Below, in pieces: positions 1 to 11,896 of a stretch of DNA of 64,000 nt (position 1 is its first letter; every line of letters begins with the position of its first letter). This DNA comes from Hexactinellida sp. DTS-2022 (taxonomy: Eukaryota; Porifera; Hexactinellida). Under the pieces are notes generated by a model that was not told the DNA's origin, searched no databases, and worked only from the letters and a program-made list of their open reading frames with translations. The stretch lies in the NCBI GenBank assembly GCA_028753945.1, contig JAPNXP010000005.1, positions 1,178,001 through 1,242,000 on the forward strand, in the 5' to 3' direction. The position numbers and the translations under genes were made by a program.

Positions 1-621
1 TTAGCAATGTTATCCACGGTGAGTTGAGTAAAGTCAACAAATTCCTTATATAAATTAATTTAATTTAATCCATTGTATAGTAATGCTAGAATTAAATAGA
101 AGCCAGCTGGAATTTATAAGTTAAATCAATATAATTATCGCAAGTTGAATCACTAGAGTAGGATTTAACAAGTTAAATCAATATAATTATCGCAAGTTGA
201 ATCACTAGAGTAGGATTTAACAAGTTAAATCAATATAATTATTACAAGTTGAAACAATAGAATTAGATTTAACACTTTACTGAAATTGAAGTGTGAGTAA
301 ACAAAGAAATTTCAACCCCCATTTATGGCAGAAATTGACCCCTTTATTGGAAAATTTATTCTCCCATCAGACGCAGAATTTTATGGCGAATCCAAATATG
401 AAATAAAATTTGGGGGTTTAGTAATACATATTTTGAGTTATGGACCAGACAAATTTTTAAAGGTGTTAAAGATGTGTCCAAAATTTGTTAATAAAAAATC
501 GTAACCCCAGGTGCAAATTAGACGTCGACTCCGAACCTACATGCCAAGTTTCAGCCCATCAACCATAAAGCTCTGGCCAGGGCACCGTCTACGGAGAAAA
601 AATAATAATATAAATAATAAT

Positions 622-753
622 AAAAAAAAAATCCAAATTGCAGCCTGTGCCGACGCATGTTCCTTTGGTAGCACTATATTTTGTTGGTTGTTTATTGATA
701 GTGCCTCCAAAGGAACATGCTGTCGGCCAGGCTGCAATTTGGATTTTTTTTTC
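622..753. repeat. Hairpin repeat, copy 1
   Basis: Two arms of roughly 50 bases are inverted around a short loop. The left arm reads TTGCAGCCTGTGCCGACGCA and continues to CACTATA; the right arm is its near complement. The element ends in A-rich and T-rich tracts that extend the stem. Confidence 0.8.
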
Positions 754-1364
754 GCCAAGTCATCAACGCCCAAGGTGTGAAGAACCATTTGTTATTTGGT
801 CGGAGTCACAAGGAACAATTGTTGAATTTGAAGTTTGTTTCTATCATAAACCATCTAGAGTTTAATGCCATTCATTCATTATGTATTGATAATAAATTAT
901 ATTATTAGTTATATATTTTAGCAATGTTATCCACGCTTGAGTTGAATTAAGTCAACAAATTCCTTATTTAATTTAATTTGTTTTAATTCATTAAATAGTA
1001 ATACTAGAATAAAATAGAAGCCAGCTGCAATTTATAAGTTAAATTAATATAATTATAGCAAGTTGAATCAATAGAGTAAGATTTAACAAGTTAAATCAAT
1101 TTAATTATTACAAGTTGAAACAATGGAATTAGATTCAATATAATTATTACAAGTTGAAACAATGGAAATTGATTTAACAGTTTTACTGAAACTGAAGTGA
1201 TGGGGAAATACAGGAGATTGGCACCCCAATTATGGCACAAACCTAGGCTAAGTTGAACATTTGTGAATTGCCAAAAGGTGTAGAATTTAATTCTCTATCC
1301 GTACATGTAAATTTTATCAAGCTCAATATTAATTATTTCATGTTATGAGCAGGGTTGTAAATAA

Positions 1365-1915
1365 ATCATTTTTTTTTTCTCAAATCAAATCAAATCAAAT
1401 CATTTTAGATTTAAAATTATTTCAAATCAAATCATTTCAAATCATTTGAGATTTCAAATCATTTCAAATCAAATCAAATCAAATATTTGAAATTTCAAAT
1501 AATTTCAAATCAAATCAAATCAAATATTTGAAATATTTGAAACTTTCAAATCATTTCTGAATCACTGTCAAAACGTATAGAAATTTTGAAAATGATCTTA
1601 TATATTTGAAATTGAATTGAAAATGACGTGAAATATACTAAAGCGATTTGGATTCGATTTGAAAATGATTTACCGAATATTATTTGAAAATGATCTGAAA
1701 ATGATCTGAAAAATGATTCGAAAATGATTTGAAATAATTTCAAATCAAATCAAATCAAATCATTTGAGAATTCAAATATTTTCAAATCAAATCATATCAA
1801 ATCATTTGAGGATTCAAATAATTTCAAATCAAATCAAATCAAATCATTTGAGAATTCAAATTCTCTTAAATCAAATCAAATCAAATCAAATATTTGAAAT
1901 ATTTGATTTGATTTA
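1365..1915. repeat. Degenerate AAATC-type simple repeat
   Basis: About 550 bases dominated by CAAAT/AAATC pentamers, mixed with their reverse complement GATTTG. The tract can therefore fold back on itself. It lies inside the repeat cluster between two landmark-bearing units. Confidence 0.8.
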
Positions 1916-2104
1916 CAACACTGGTTATGAGCCATAATTAGTTTAAATAGGTGCTAAAATTATTTGATCAAAAATCGTAACCCCAGGTGCAAATTAGACG
2001 GTCACTCCGCAACTACATGCCAAGTTTCAGCCCTCAATGTATCAAGGTGTGGTCAGGGCACCGTCTACGGAGAAAAAATATAAATAAAGGCAGTAAGATT
2101 AGAA

Positions 2105-2318
2105 CTGGGCCACTATACTATAGTATAGTCGGCACAGTAATAATAATAAAGGCAGTGATTCCAATACTGGGCCACTATACTATAGTATAGTCGGCACAGT
2201 AATAAAGGCAGTGATTCCAATACTGGGCCACTATACTATAGTATAGTCGGCACAGTAATAAAGGCAGTGATTCCAATACTGGGCCACTATACTATAGTAT
2301 AGTCGGCACAGTAATATA
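2105..2318. repeat. 56-bp tandem repeat, four copies, palindromic core
   Basis: The unit begins GGGCCACTATACTATAGTAT and continues through GTCGGCACAG and GGCAGTGATTCC. It is repeated four times with a period of 56 bp after a slightly longer first unit. The core ACTATACTATAGTATAGT is an exact palindrome. Single or double copies of the same unit appear near 3198-3250, 8020-8200, 31145-31195 and 49450-49505. Confidence 0.85.
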
Positions 2319-3070
2319 GTGCCACCAAAGGATCATGCGTCGGCACAGGCTGCAATTTTTTATTATTATTTTTTTCTCCGTAGCCGGTGCCCTGGCCACA
2401 CCTGTATATATTGAGGGCTGAAATTTGGCATGTAGTTGCGGAGGGACCGTCTAATTTGCACCTGGGGTTACGATTTTTTATCAAATGATTTCAACACCTA
2501 TTTAAACTAATTATAGCTCATAACATGAAATAATTAATATTGAGATTGATAAAATTTACATGTACGGATAGAGAATTAAATTCTACACCTTTTCACAGAG
2601 AACGAATTTTTAAATTGGGTTTCGTTAGTGCCACAATAGAGTTGCAAGTTTCCTTTCTTTACTAACACTTCAGTTCCATTGAAAGTGTTAAATCTAATTC
2701 AATTGTTTCAACTTGTAATAATTATATTGATTTGACTTGTTAAATCTTATTCTATTGTTTCAACTTGCGATAAATATATTGATTTAACTTATAAATTCCA
2801 GCTGGCTTCTATTTAATTGTAGTATTACTAGACAATGGATTAAATAATATATTATAAGGAATTTGTTGACTTAATTCAACTCAACCGTGGATAACATTGC
2901 TAAAAAAATTAACTAATAATATAATTTATTATCAATACATAATGAATGAATGGCATTAAACTCAAGATGGTCTATGATAGAAACAAACTTCAAATTTATC
3001 TACCGTTCCTTGTGGCTCGGATCAATTAACAAATGGATCATGACACCTTGAGGCGTTGATGACTTGGCGA

Positions 3071-3195
3071 AAAAAAATCCAAAATTGCAGATGTGCTGAC
3101 AGCATGTTCTTTTGGAGGCACTATCAATAACCCACCAACAAAATATAGTGCCACCAAAGGAACATGCGTCGGCACAGCTGCAATTTTGGATTTTT
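3071..3195. repeat. Hairpin repeat, copy 2
   Basis: Same inverted-arm structure as the 622-753 copy. Here it is followed directly by one 56-bp-type palindromic unit. Confidence 0.75.
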
Positions 3196-4370
3196 ACTGT
3201 GCCGACTATACTATAGTATAGTGGCCCAGTATTGGAATCACTGCCTTTATTATTATTTTTATTATTTCTCCGTAGCAGGTGCCCTGGCCACACCAGTATA
3301 CATTAAGGGCTGAAACTTGGCATGTAGTTGCCGAGTGACCGTCTAATTTGCACCTGGGGTTACGATTTTTGATCAAATAATTTTAACACCTATTTAAACT
3401 AATTATGGCTCATAACATTAGATAATTAATAGTGAGCTTGATAAATTTTACATGTACGGATAGATAATTAAATTCTACACCTTTTAGCAAATCAAAAAAT
3501 TTCAATATGGCCTAGATTTGTGCCTTAATAAGGGTACCAATCTCCTGTATTTTCTCACACTTCAGATTCAATAAAACTGTTAAATATAATTCTATTGTTT
3601 CAACTTGTAATAATTATATTGAATCTAATTCCATTGTTACAACTTGCAATAATTATATTGATTTCAACTTGTGAGATCGAGTAGGCTTCTATTTTCCAAT
3701 TGAAAAAAAAGATTATATATTTCATAACAACGACAGATTATGTGATTATATTTACTTCTGCGAGAATATTATTGCACTGTTAATATACTGACGTAATTAA
3801 TTATAATTAATTCAGTCAGTATATGACTTATATAGATGCTTCCAATTTGTTTATTAGGGTTTATCGAGTGTGCGGAATTGAAATTTGATTGCCAAATTAA
3901 TTAATTAATTATTTATGACAAAATAATTAAACTTAATAAATATAAGTTGACATTGAAATTGGTGTTAAATTATAAATATTATAAATAATTATTTATACTA
4001 ATTAATTAAATATAATAAATCTCAGAGATCATAGAAGATAGAAACAAACTTTCAATTTATCAATTGGTCCTTATGGCACGTGCCACCTATACAAGTGGGT
4101 CTTGACACCTTGAGGTGATGATGACATCGTTAAAAACATGTGTTTTTACAATTTTGTTAATTCGAAATTTAAAATGGATTAGTTGATGTTGGGTGATGAC
4201 CCAACACTCACATAAAAAATGCTGAGTCATCAGCTATTATATTCTACTCAAACTTAAATATCTCTATAATGAAGTGAACTAAATGGAAACTTCCACCACT
4301 CTAAGGGTCGATGCCTCCTGAAACACCTTTCTGAAATAATTTAACACCTTCATAGTGATGATGACTTGGC

Positions 4371-4498
4371 AAAAAAAATCCAAAATTGCAGCCTGTGCCG
4401 ACAGCATGTTCCTTTGGAGGCACTATCAATAAACCACCACCAAAATATAGTGCCACCAAAGGAACATGCGTCGGCACAGGCTGCAATTTTGGATTTTA
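4371..4498. repeat. Hairpin repeat, copy 3
   Basis: Arms starting TCCAAAATTGCAGCCTGTGC pair across a loop of about 20 bases. It lies in the inverted partner of the window's first unit. Confidence 0.8.
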
Positions 4499-5835
4499 TT
4501 TCTCCGTAGCAGGTGCCCTGGCCACACCTATATACATAGAGGGCTGAAACTTGGCATGTAGGTTCGGAGTCGAAGTCTAATTTGCACCTGGGGTTACGAT
4601 TTTTGATTAACAAATTTTGGACACATCTTTAACACCTTTCAAAATTTGTCTGGTCCATAACTAAAAAGAAGTTTTACTAAACCCCCAAATTTTATTTCAT
4701 ATTTGGATTCGCCATAAAATTCTGCGTCTGATGGGAGAATAAATTTTCCAATAAAGGGGTCAATTTCTGCCATAAATGGGGGTTGAAATTTCTTTGTTTA
4801 CTCACACTTCAATTTCAGTAAAGTGTTAAATCTAATTCTATTGTTTCAACTTGTAATAATTATATTGATTTAACTTGTTAAATCCTACTCTAGTGATTCA
4901 ACTAGCGATAATTATATTGATTTAACTTGTTAAATCCTACTCTAGTGATTCAACTTGCGATAATTATATTGATTTAACTTATAAATTCCAGCTGGCTTCT
5001 ATTTAATTCTAGCATTACTATACAATGGATTAAATTAAATTAATTTATATAAGGAATTTGTTGACTTTACTCAACTCACCGTGGATAACATTGCTAAAAT
5101 AAATAACTAATAATTTAATTTATTATCAATAAGTAATGAATGGCACTAAACTAAAGATGGTTTATGATAGAACCGTTAACATTTTACATTCCACAACAAC
5201 GACAGATAAAGTGATTATATTTATTTCGCGAGAATATTCTTGCACAATTAATGTACTGACGTAATTTATTATAATTAATTCCTTTTGTATTTAACTTATA
5301 GACGGTTCCAATTGGATTATTGGGGTTATCGAGTGCGCTGAATTCAAATATGATAGTGAAATTCGATTTAAATTAATAATAAGTGCAAATAATTGAACTT
5401 TATTTATTTTGCTGTACATAATAATGGTGTTAAATTATTAATTTATTAATTAAATATTTATACTAATTAGCTAAATTTCATTAATCTCAGAGATGATACA
5501 AGATAGAAACAAACTTTCAATTTAACAATTGGTCCTTATGCCACGTACCACCTATACAAGTGAGTCTTGACACCTTGAGGTGATGATGACATCGTCAAAA
5601 AAATGTATTTTTACAATTTTGTGAATTCGATATTTAAAATGGGTTATTTGAAGTTGGGTGAAGACCCAACACTCACATAAAAAATGCTGAGTCATCAGCT
5701 ATTATATTCTACTCAAACTTGAATATCTCTAAAATGAAGTGAACTAAATGGAAACTTCCGCCACTCTAAGGGTCGATGCCTTCTGTAACACCTTTTGATA
5801 TATTTTAACACCTTCATAGTGATGATGACATGGCG

Positions 5836-5953
5836 AAAAAAAATCCAAAATTGCAGCTGTGCTGACAGCATGTCCCATTGGAGGCACTATCAATAAACCA
5901 CCACAAAAATATAGTGCCACCAAAGGGACATGCGTCGGCACAGCTGCAATTTT
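5836..5953. repeat. Hairpin repeat, copy 4
   Basis: Same stem-loop. Arm substitutions such as GGGACATGC opposite GCATGTCCC are matched on both sides, so pairing is kept. Confidence 0.75.
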
Positions 5954-6686
5954 TATTATTATTATTATTTTTATTTCTCCGTAGCAGGTGTCCTGGCCAC
6001 ACCTGTATACATTGAGGGCTGAAACTTGGCATGTAGTTACGGAGGGACCGTCTAATTTGCACCTGGGGTTACGAATTTTTATTAAGAAATTTTTGACACA
6101 TCTTTAACACCTTTCAAAATTTGTCTGGTCCATAACTCAAAATATGTTTTAATAAACCCCAAAATTTTATTTCATATTTAGATTCATCTTAAAATTTTGC
6201 GTCTGATTGGAGAAGAAAATTTGTTAAAATTGGTTTAATTTCTGCCATAAATGGGGGTTGAAATTTCTTTGTTTACTCACACTTCAATTTCAGTAAAACT
6301 GTTAAATCAAATTCCATTGTTTCAACTTGTAATAATTATATTGATTTAACTTGTTAAATCCTACTCTATTGATTCAACTTGAGATAATTATATTGATTTA
6401 ACTTATAAATTCCAGCTGGCTTCTATTTAATTGTAGTATTACTATACAATGGATTAAATAAAATAATATAATATAAGGAATTTGTTGATTTTACTCAACA
6501 CACCGTGGATAACATTGCTAAAATAACTAACTAATAATATAATTTATTATCAATACATAATGAATGAATGGCATTAAACTCTAGATGGTTTATGATAGAA
6601 ACAAACTTCAAATTTATCTACCGTTCCTTGTGACTCGGACCAAATAACAAATGCTTCTTCACACCTTGGGCGTTGATGACTTGGCG

Positions 6687-6815
6687 AAAAAAAAATCCAA
6701 AATTGCAGCCTGCGCCGACAGCATGTTCCTTTGGAGGCACTATCAATAAACCAACAAAAAAATATAGTGCCACCAAAGGAACATGCGTCGGCACAGCTGC
6801 AATTTGGGATTTTTT
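6687..6815. repeat. Hairpin repeat, copy 5
   Basis: Same stem-loop within a reversed unit of the cluster. Confidence 0.75.
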
Positions 6816-7891
6816 TATTTATTTTATTTTTTCTCCGTAGACGGTGCCTTGACCACACCTGTATACATTGAGGGCTGAAATTTGGCATGTAGTTGCGAAA
6901 TGACCGTCTAATTTGCACTTGGGGTTACGATTTTTGATCCAATAATTTTAACACCTATTTAAACTAATTATGGCTCATAACATGAAATAATTAATATTGA
7001 GCTTGATAAAATTTACACATACGGATAGAGAATTAATTTCTACACCTTTTGGCAATTCACAAATGTTCAATTTAGCCTAGGTTTGTGCCATAATTGGGGT
7101 GCCAATCTCCTGTGTTTCTCAGTAAAACTGTTAAATTTAATTCTATTGTTTCAACTTGTAATAATTATATTGAATCTTATTCTATTGTTTCAACTTGTAA
7201 TAATTATATTGATTAAACTTGTTAAATCTATCACTATTGTTTCAACTTGCGATAATTATATTGATTCAACTTATAAATTCCAGCTGGCTTCTATTTAATT
7301 GTAGCATTACTATACAATGGATTAAAACAAATTAAATTAAATAAGGAATTTGTTGACTTAATTCAACTTAACCGTGGATAACATTGCTAAAATAAATAAC
7401 TAATAATTTAATTTATTATCAATAAGTAATGAATGAATGGCATTAAACTAAAGATGGTTTATGATAGAACCGTTAAGATTTTACATTCCACAACAACGAC
7501 AGATTAAGTGATTATATTTATTTCGGCGAGAATATTCTTGCACAATTAATGTACTGACGTAATTAATTATAATTAATTCCTTTTGTATTTATCTTATAGA
7601 CGGTTCCAATTGGATTATTGGGGTTATCGAGTGCGCTGAATTCAAATATGATAGTGAAATTCGATTTAAATTAATAATAAGTGCAAATAATTGAACTTTA
7701 TTTATTTTGCTGTACATAATAATGGTGTTAAATTATTAATTTATTAATTAAATATTTATACTAATTAGCTAAATTTCATTAATCTCAGAGATGATACAAG
7801 ATAGAAACAAACTTTCAATTTATCTACCGTTCCTTGTGACTCGGACCAAATAACAAATGCTTCTTCACACCTTGGGCGTTGATGACTTGGC

Positions 7892-8018
7892 GAAAAAAAA
7901 TCCAAAATTGCAGCCTGCGCCGACAGCATGTTCCTTTGGAGGCACTATCAATAAACCAACAAAAAATATAGTGCCACCAAAGGAACATGCGTCGGCACAG
8001 GCTGCAATTTTGGATTTT
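7892..8018. repeat. Hairpin repeat, copy 6
   Basis: Same stem-loop, followed by three 56-bp-type palindromic units up to about 8200. Confidence 0.75.
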
Positions 8019-8194
8019 TACTGTGCCGACTATACCATAGTATAGTGGCCCAGTATTAGAACCACTGCCTTTATTTTTACTGTGCCGACTATACTATAGT
8101 ATAGTGGCCCAGTATTGGAATCACTGCCTTTATTACTGTGCCGACTATACTATAGCATAGTGGCCCAGTATTGGAATCACTGCCTTTATTATTT

Positions 8195-9950
8195 ATATTT
8201 CTCCGTAGCAGGTGCCCTGGCCACACCTGTATACATTGAGGGCTGAAACTTGGCATGTAGATGCGGAGTGACCGTCTAATTTGCACCTGGGGTTACGATT
8301 TTTGATCAAATTATTTTAACACCTATTTAAACTAATTATGGTTCATAACATGAAATAATAATATTGAGCTTGATAAATTTTACATGTACGGATAGAGAAT
8401 TAATTTTTACACCTTTTGGCAATTCACAAATGTTCAATTTAGCCTAGGTTTGTGCCATAATTGGGGTGCCAATCTCCTGTATTTCCTCACACTTCAGATT
8501 CAGTAAAACTGTTAAATCAATTTCCATTGTTCAAACTTGTAATAATTATATTGAATCTAATTCCATTGTTTCAACTTGTAATAATTATATTGATTTAACT
8601 TGTTAAATCTTTCACTATTGTTTCAACTTGCGATAATTAAATTGATTCAACTTATAAATTCCAGCTGGCTTCTATTTAATTCTAGTATTACTATACAATG
8701 GATTAAATAAATTATAATAATATAAGGAATTTGTTGACTCAACTCAACCAACCGTGGATAACATTGCTAAAATAAATTACTAATAATATCATTTATTATC
8801 AATACATAATGAATGAATGGCATTAAACTCTTGATGGTTTATGATAGAAACTAACTTCAAATTTATCTACCGTTCCTTGTAACTCCGACCAATTAACAAA
8901 TGGTTCTTCACACCTTGGGCGTTGATGACTTGGCAAAAAAAAATACAAAATTGCAGCCTGCGCCGACAGCATGTTCCTTTGGAGGCACTATCAATAAACA
9001 ACCAACAAAATATAGTGCCACCAAAGGAACTTGCGTCGGCACAGGCTGCAATTTTGTATTTTTATTTTATTATTATTTCTCCGTAGCAGGTGCCCTGGCC
9101 ACACCTGTATACATTGAGGGCTGAAACTTGGCATGTAGATGCGGAGTGACCGTCTAATTTGCACCTGGGGTTACGATTTTTGATCAAATTATTTTAACAC
9201 CTATTTAAACTAATTATGGTTCATAACATGAAATAATAATATTGAGCTTGATAAATTTTACATGTACGGATAGAGAATTAATTTTTACACCTTTTGGCAA
9301 TTCACAAATGTTCAATTTAGCCTAGGTTTGTGCCATAATTGGGGTGCCAATCTCCTGTATTTCCTCACACTTCAGATTCAGTAAAACTGTTAAATCAATT
9401 TCCATTGTTCAAACTTGTAATAATTATATTGAATCTAATTCCATTGTTTCAACTTGTAATAATTATATTGATTTAACTTGTTAAATCTTTCACTATTGTT
9501 TCAACTTGCGATAATTAAATTGATTCAACTTATAAATTCCAGCTGGCTTCTATTTAATTCTAGTATTACTATACAATGGATTAAATAAATTATAATAATA
9601 TAAGGAATTTGTTGACTCAACTCAACCAACCGTGGATAACATTGCTAAAATAAATTACTAATAATATCATTTATTATCAATACATAATGAATGAATGGCA
9701 TTAAACTCTTGATGGTTTATGATAGAAACTAACTTCAAATTTATCTACCGTTCCTTGTAACTCCGACCAATTAACAAATGGTTCTTCACACCTTGGGCGT
9801 TGATGACTTGGCAAAAAAAAATACAAAATTGCAGCCTGCGCCGACAGCATGTTCCTTTGGAGGCACTATCAATAAACAACCAACAAAATATAGTGCCACC
9901 AAAGGAACTTGCGTCGGCACAGGCTGCAATTTTGTATTTTTTTTTTTTTA
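8195..9950. repeat. Recent 878-bp tandem duplication
   Basis: Bases from about 8195 repeat almost without change from about 9073. For example, the phrase TTCTTCACACCTTGGGCGTT lies 878 bases from its partner (8903 and 9781). Each unit carries one hairpin copy (8934-9063 and 9812-9942). The near identity means this duplication is younger than the rest of the cluster. Confidence 0.9.
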
Positions 9951-9989
9951 TTATTTCTCCGTAGCAGGTGCCCTGGCCACACCTGTATA

Positions 9990-10237
9990 CATGGGCGCCG
10001 AAACTCTCAAACGCTAGGGGGGGTGTGACGTAATATTCAAATGTGAAAGTTCAAAAAACAATGCTTATGGGGATAAAATCAATGTTTGATGGGCATAATT
10101 GTAAAGATATATACATCATCCACTGATATTTATACAAACTCGTTATGGAATCAAGAATTTTCCATTTTTTTCCCCTGAATTCTCCTCGGCCAGGGGGGGT
10201 GACACCCTCCCTGACCCCCCCCCTTTCGGCGCCTATG
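9990..10237. mobile_element. hAT-type MITE with 8-bp target duplication
   Basis: Terminal inverted repeats CATGGGCGCCGAAA and, at the other end, TTTCGGCGCCTATG bound a 248-bp insert. The flanking 8 bases CCTGTATA occur at 9982-9989 and again at 10238-10245. The insertion splits a copy of the cluster repeat, whose sequence resumes after it. Confidence 0.85.
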
Positions 10238-10836
10238 CCTGTATACATTGAGGTCTGAAACTTGGCATGTAGTTGCGCATTGCAGAGGGACCGTCTAATT
10301 TGCACCTGGGGTTACGATTTTTTATCAAATGATTTCAACACCTATTTAAACTAATTATAGCTCATAACTTGAAATAATTAATATTGAGCTTGATAAAATT
10401 TACATGTACGGATAGAGAATTAAATTCTACACCTTTTCACAGTGCACGAATTTTTAAATTGGGTTTCGTTAGTGCCACAATAGAGTTGCAAGTTTCCTTT
10501 CTTTACTAACACTTCAGTTCCATTGAAAGTGTTAAATCTAATTCTATTGTTTCAACTTGTAATAATTATATTGATTTGAATTGTTAAATCTTATTCTATT
10601 GTTTCAACTTGCGATAAATATATTGATTTAACTTATAAATTCCAGCTGGCTTCTATTTAATTGTAGTATTACTAGATAATGGATTAAATAAAATAATATA
10701 TTATAAGGAATTTGTTGACTTAATTCAACTCAACCGTGGATAACATTGCTAAAAAAATTAACTAATAATATAATTTATTATCAATACATAATGAATGAAT
10801 GGCATTAAACTCAAGATGGTTTATGATAGAAACAAA

Positions 10837-11290
10837 CGGATGTGTATATTTTGATAGAATTTTATGTAGAACTTGGATCGAATTTTCTGATGTCGAACTT
10901 TGATCGAATGATGAAAAGTGCCAATTTCGATCAAAGTTCTACCAAAATCTCCAGAGTCGAACTTTGATCGAAGATATGTCGAACTTTGATTGAAAAAAGA
11001 GAACTTTGGTCGAAAAGGAGAACCTTGATAGAAAAAAGAGAACTTTGATCGAAAAGGAGAACTTTGATAGAAAGATGAGACATATGATCGAAAATCTGAC
11101 ACTTCAACAAAAGTAAGAACTTTGATCGAAAAGGTAGAACTTTGATATAAAATTTGATCGAAAAGGTAGAACTTTGATATAAAATTTGATCGAAAAGGTA
11201 GAACTTTGATAGAAACTTTGATCGAAAAGGTAGAACTTTGATAGAAAAGGTAGAACTTTGATAGAAAATTTGATCGAAAATGTGACCACT
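10837..11290. repeat. Left inverted-end array of the MULE
   Basis: Roughly 20 repeats of an 18-25 base unit containing AACTTTGATCGAAAA or AACTTTGATAGAAAA. The terminal part matches the right end in inverse orientation. Arrays of this kind in transposon ends are plausible transposase binding sites; that is inference. Confidence 0.85.
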
Positions 11291-11896
11291 AACTGAAAAA
11301 TGAAATATTGAATAAGGTTGGAGTTTTGACGTTGACTTTGTAAATGTGTGAACTCCGAAGGTAAGTTCACTTGGGTCTTTAATAAAACGGTAAATATTTG
11401 AAATACGTGATAAATTGAGTCACAAACTATCTGAATAATGGTTAAAAGTTCATCTATTTATGAAAAATGACATGTTAATTTATTGTGCCTTATACTAAGA
11501 AATGACCCCTTTTGTTAGTATAAGGTACTAGGTATACACTATACAGTTAAACATTCTTAACAACCACCACTGTATAAATTTCGGACTCTCAAAGCGGTCA
11601 ACAGTATATAGAAATTATTTACCTAGTCCCTTTACCCCCTTATTTGGCTGTTATAGACAAGTCTAACCATATTGCCTGCTATTAAGAAAAAATGTTCGAT
11701 GATGTGCAATTACCAATGATGTCTTATTTTGATCCCTAAATAATATAACGAATGTGTTATGATATATACTATATGTTAAAGGACTAACATATGGCTATAT
11801 AATACCTATAATTATTGTGTTAGCTTGCAGTTCCATTTGTGGAGATCGGAGAGTAAATAAGCTGAGTGATTCCTAACGAATCCTATATGTTTCTAA

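Larger units (their letters stand above)
1..10836. repeat. Cluster of a 0.9-1.1 kb dispersed repeat in both orientations
   Basis: The block is made of many copies of one repeat. A recurring landmark is the phrase CACCTGGGGTTACGATTTTT or its complement. It occurs in one orientation near 505 and 1985 and in the opposite orientation near 2460, 3350, 4595, 6060, 6920, 8285, 9165 and 10305. Other shared parts are a CAACTTGTAATAATTATATT-type tract, CCAGCTGGCTTCTATTTAAT, CGTGGATAACATTGCTAA and an internal hairpin. Bases 1-620 match the reverse complement of about 4480-5097 almost perfectly. A second module (near 3715-4260, 5190-5745, 7490-7800) is interspersed. No protein-coding capacity is visible; the short open frames are read through the repeat. 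Partial copies recur at 30905-32420 and 48990-49510. Class unknown: a non-autonomous DNA element or satellite-like array. Confidence 0.85.

Noticed and set aside
537..10017. Many short frames with CADACSFGGTIF or LVALYF motifs
   Set aside because: All are translations of the hairpin repeat; they recur in both strands of the same inverted arms.
10821..11370. Minus-strand frames with repeated SKFYLFDQSF
   Set aside because: Same cause: the left end array of the MULE has a unit that avoids stops.
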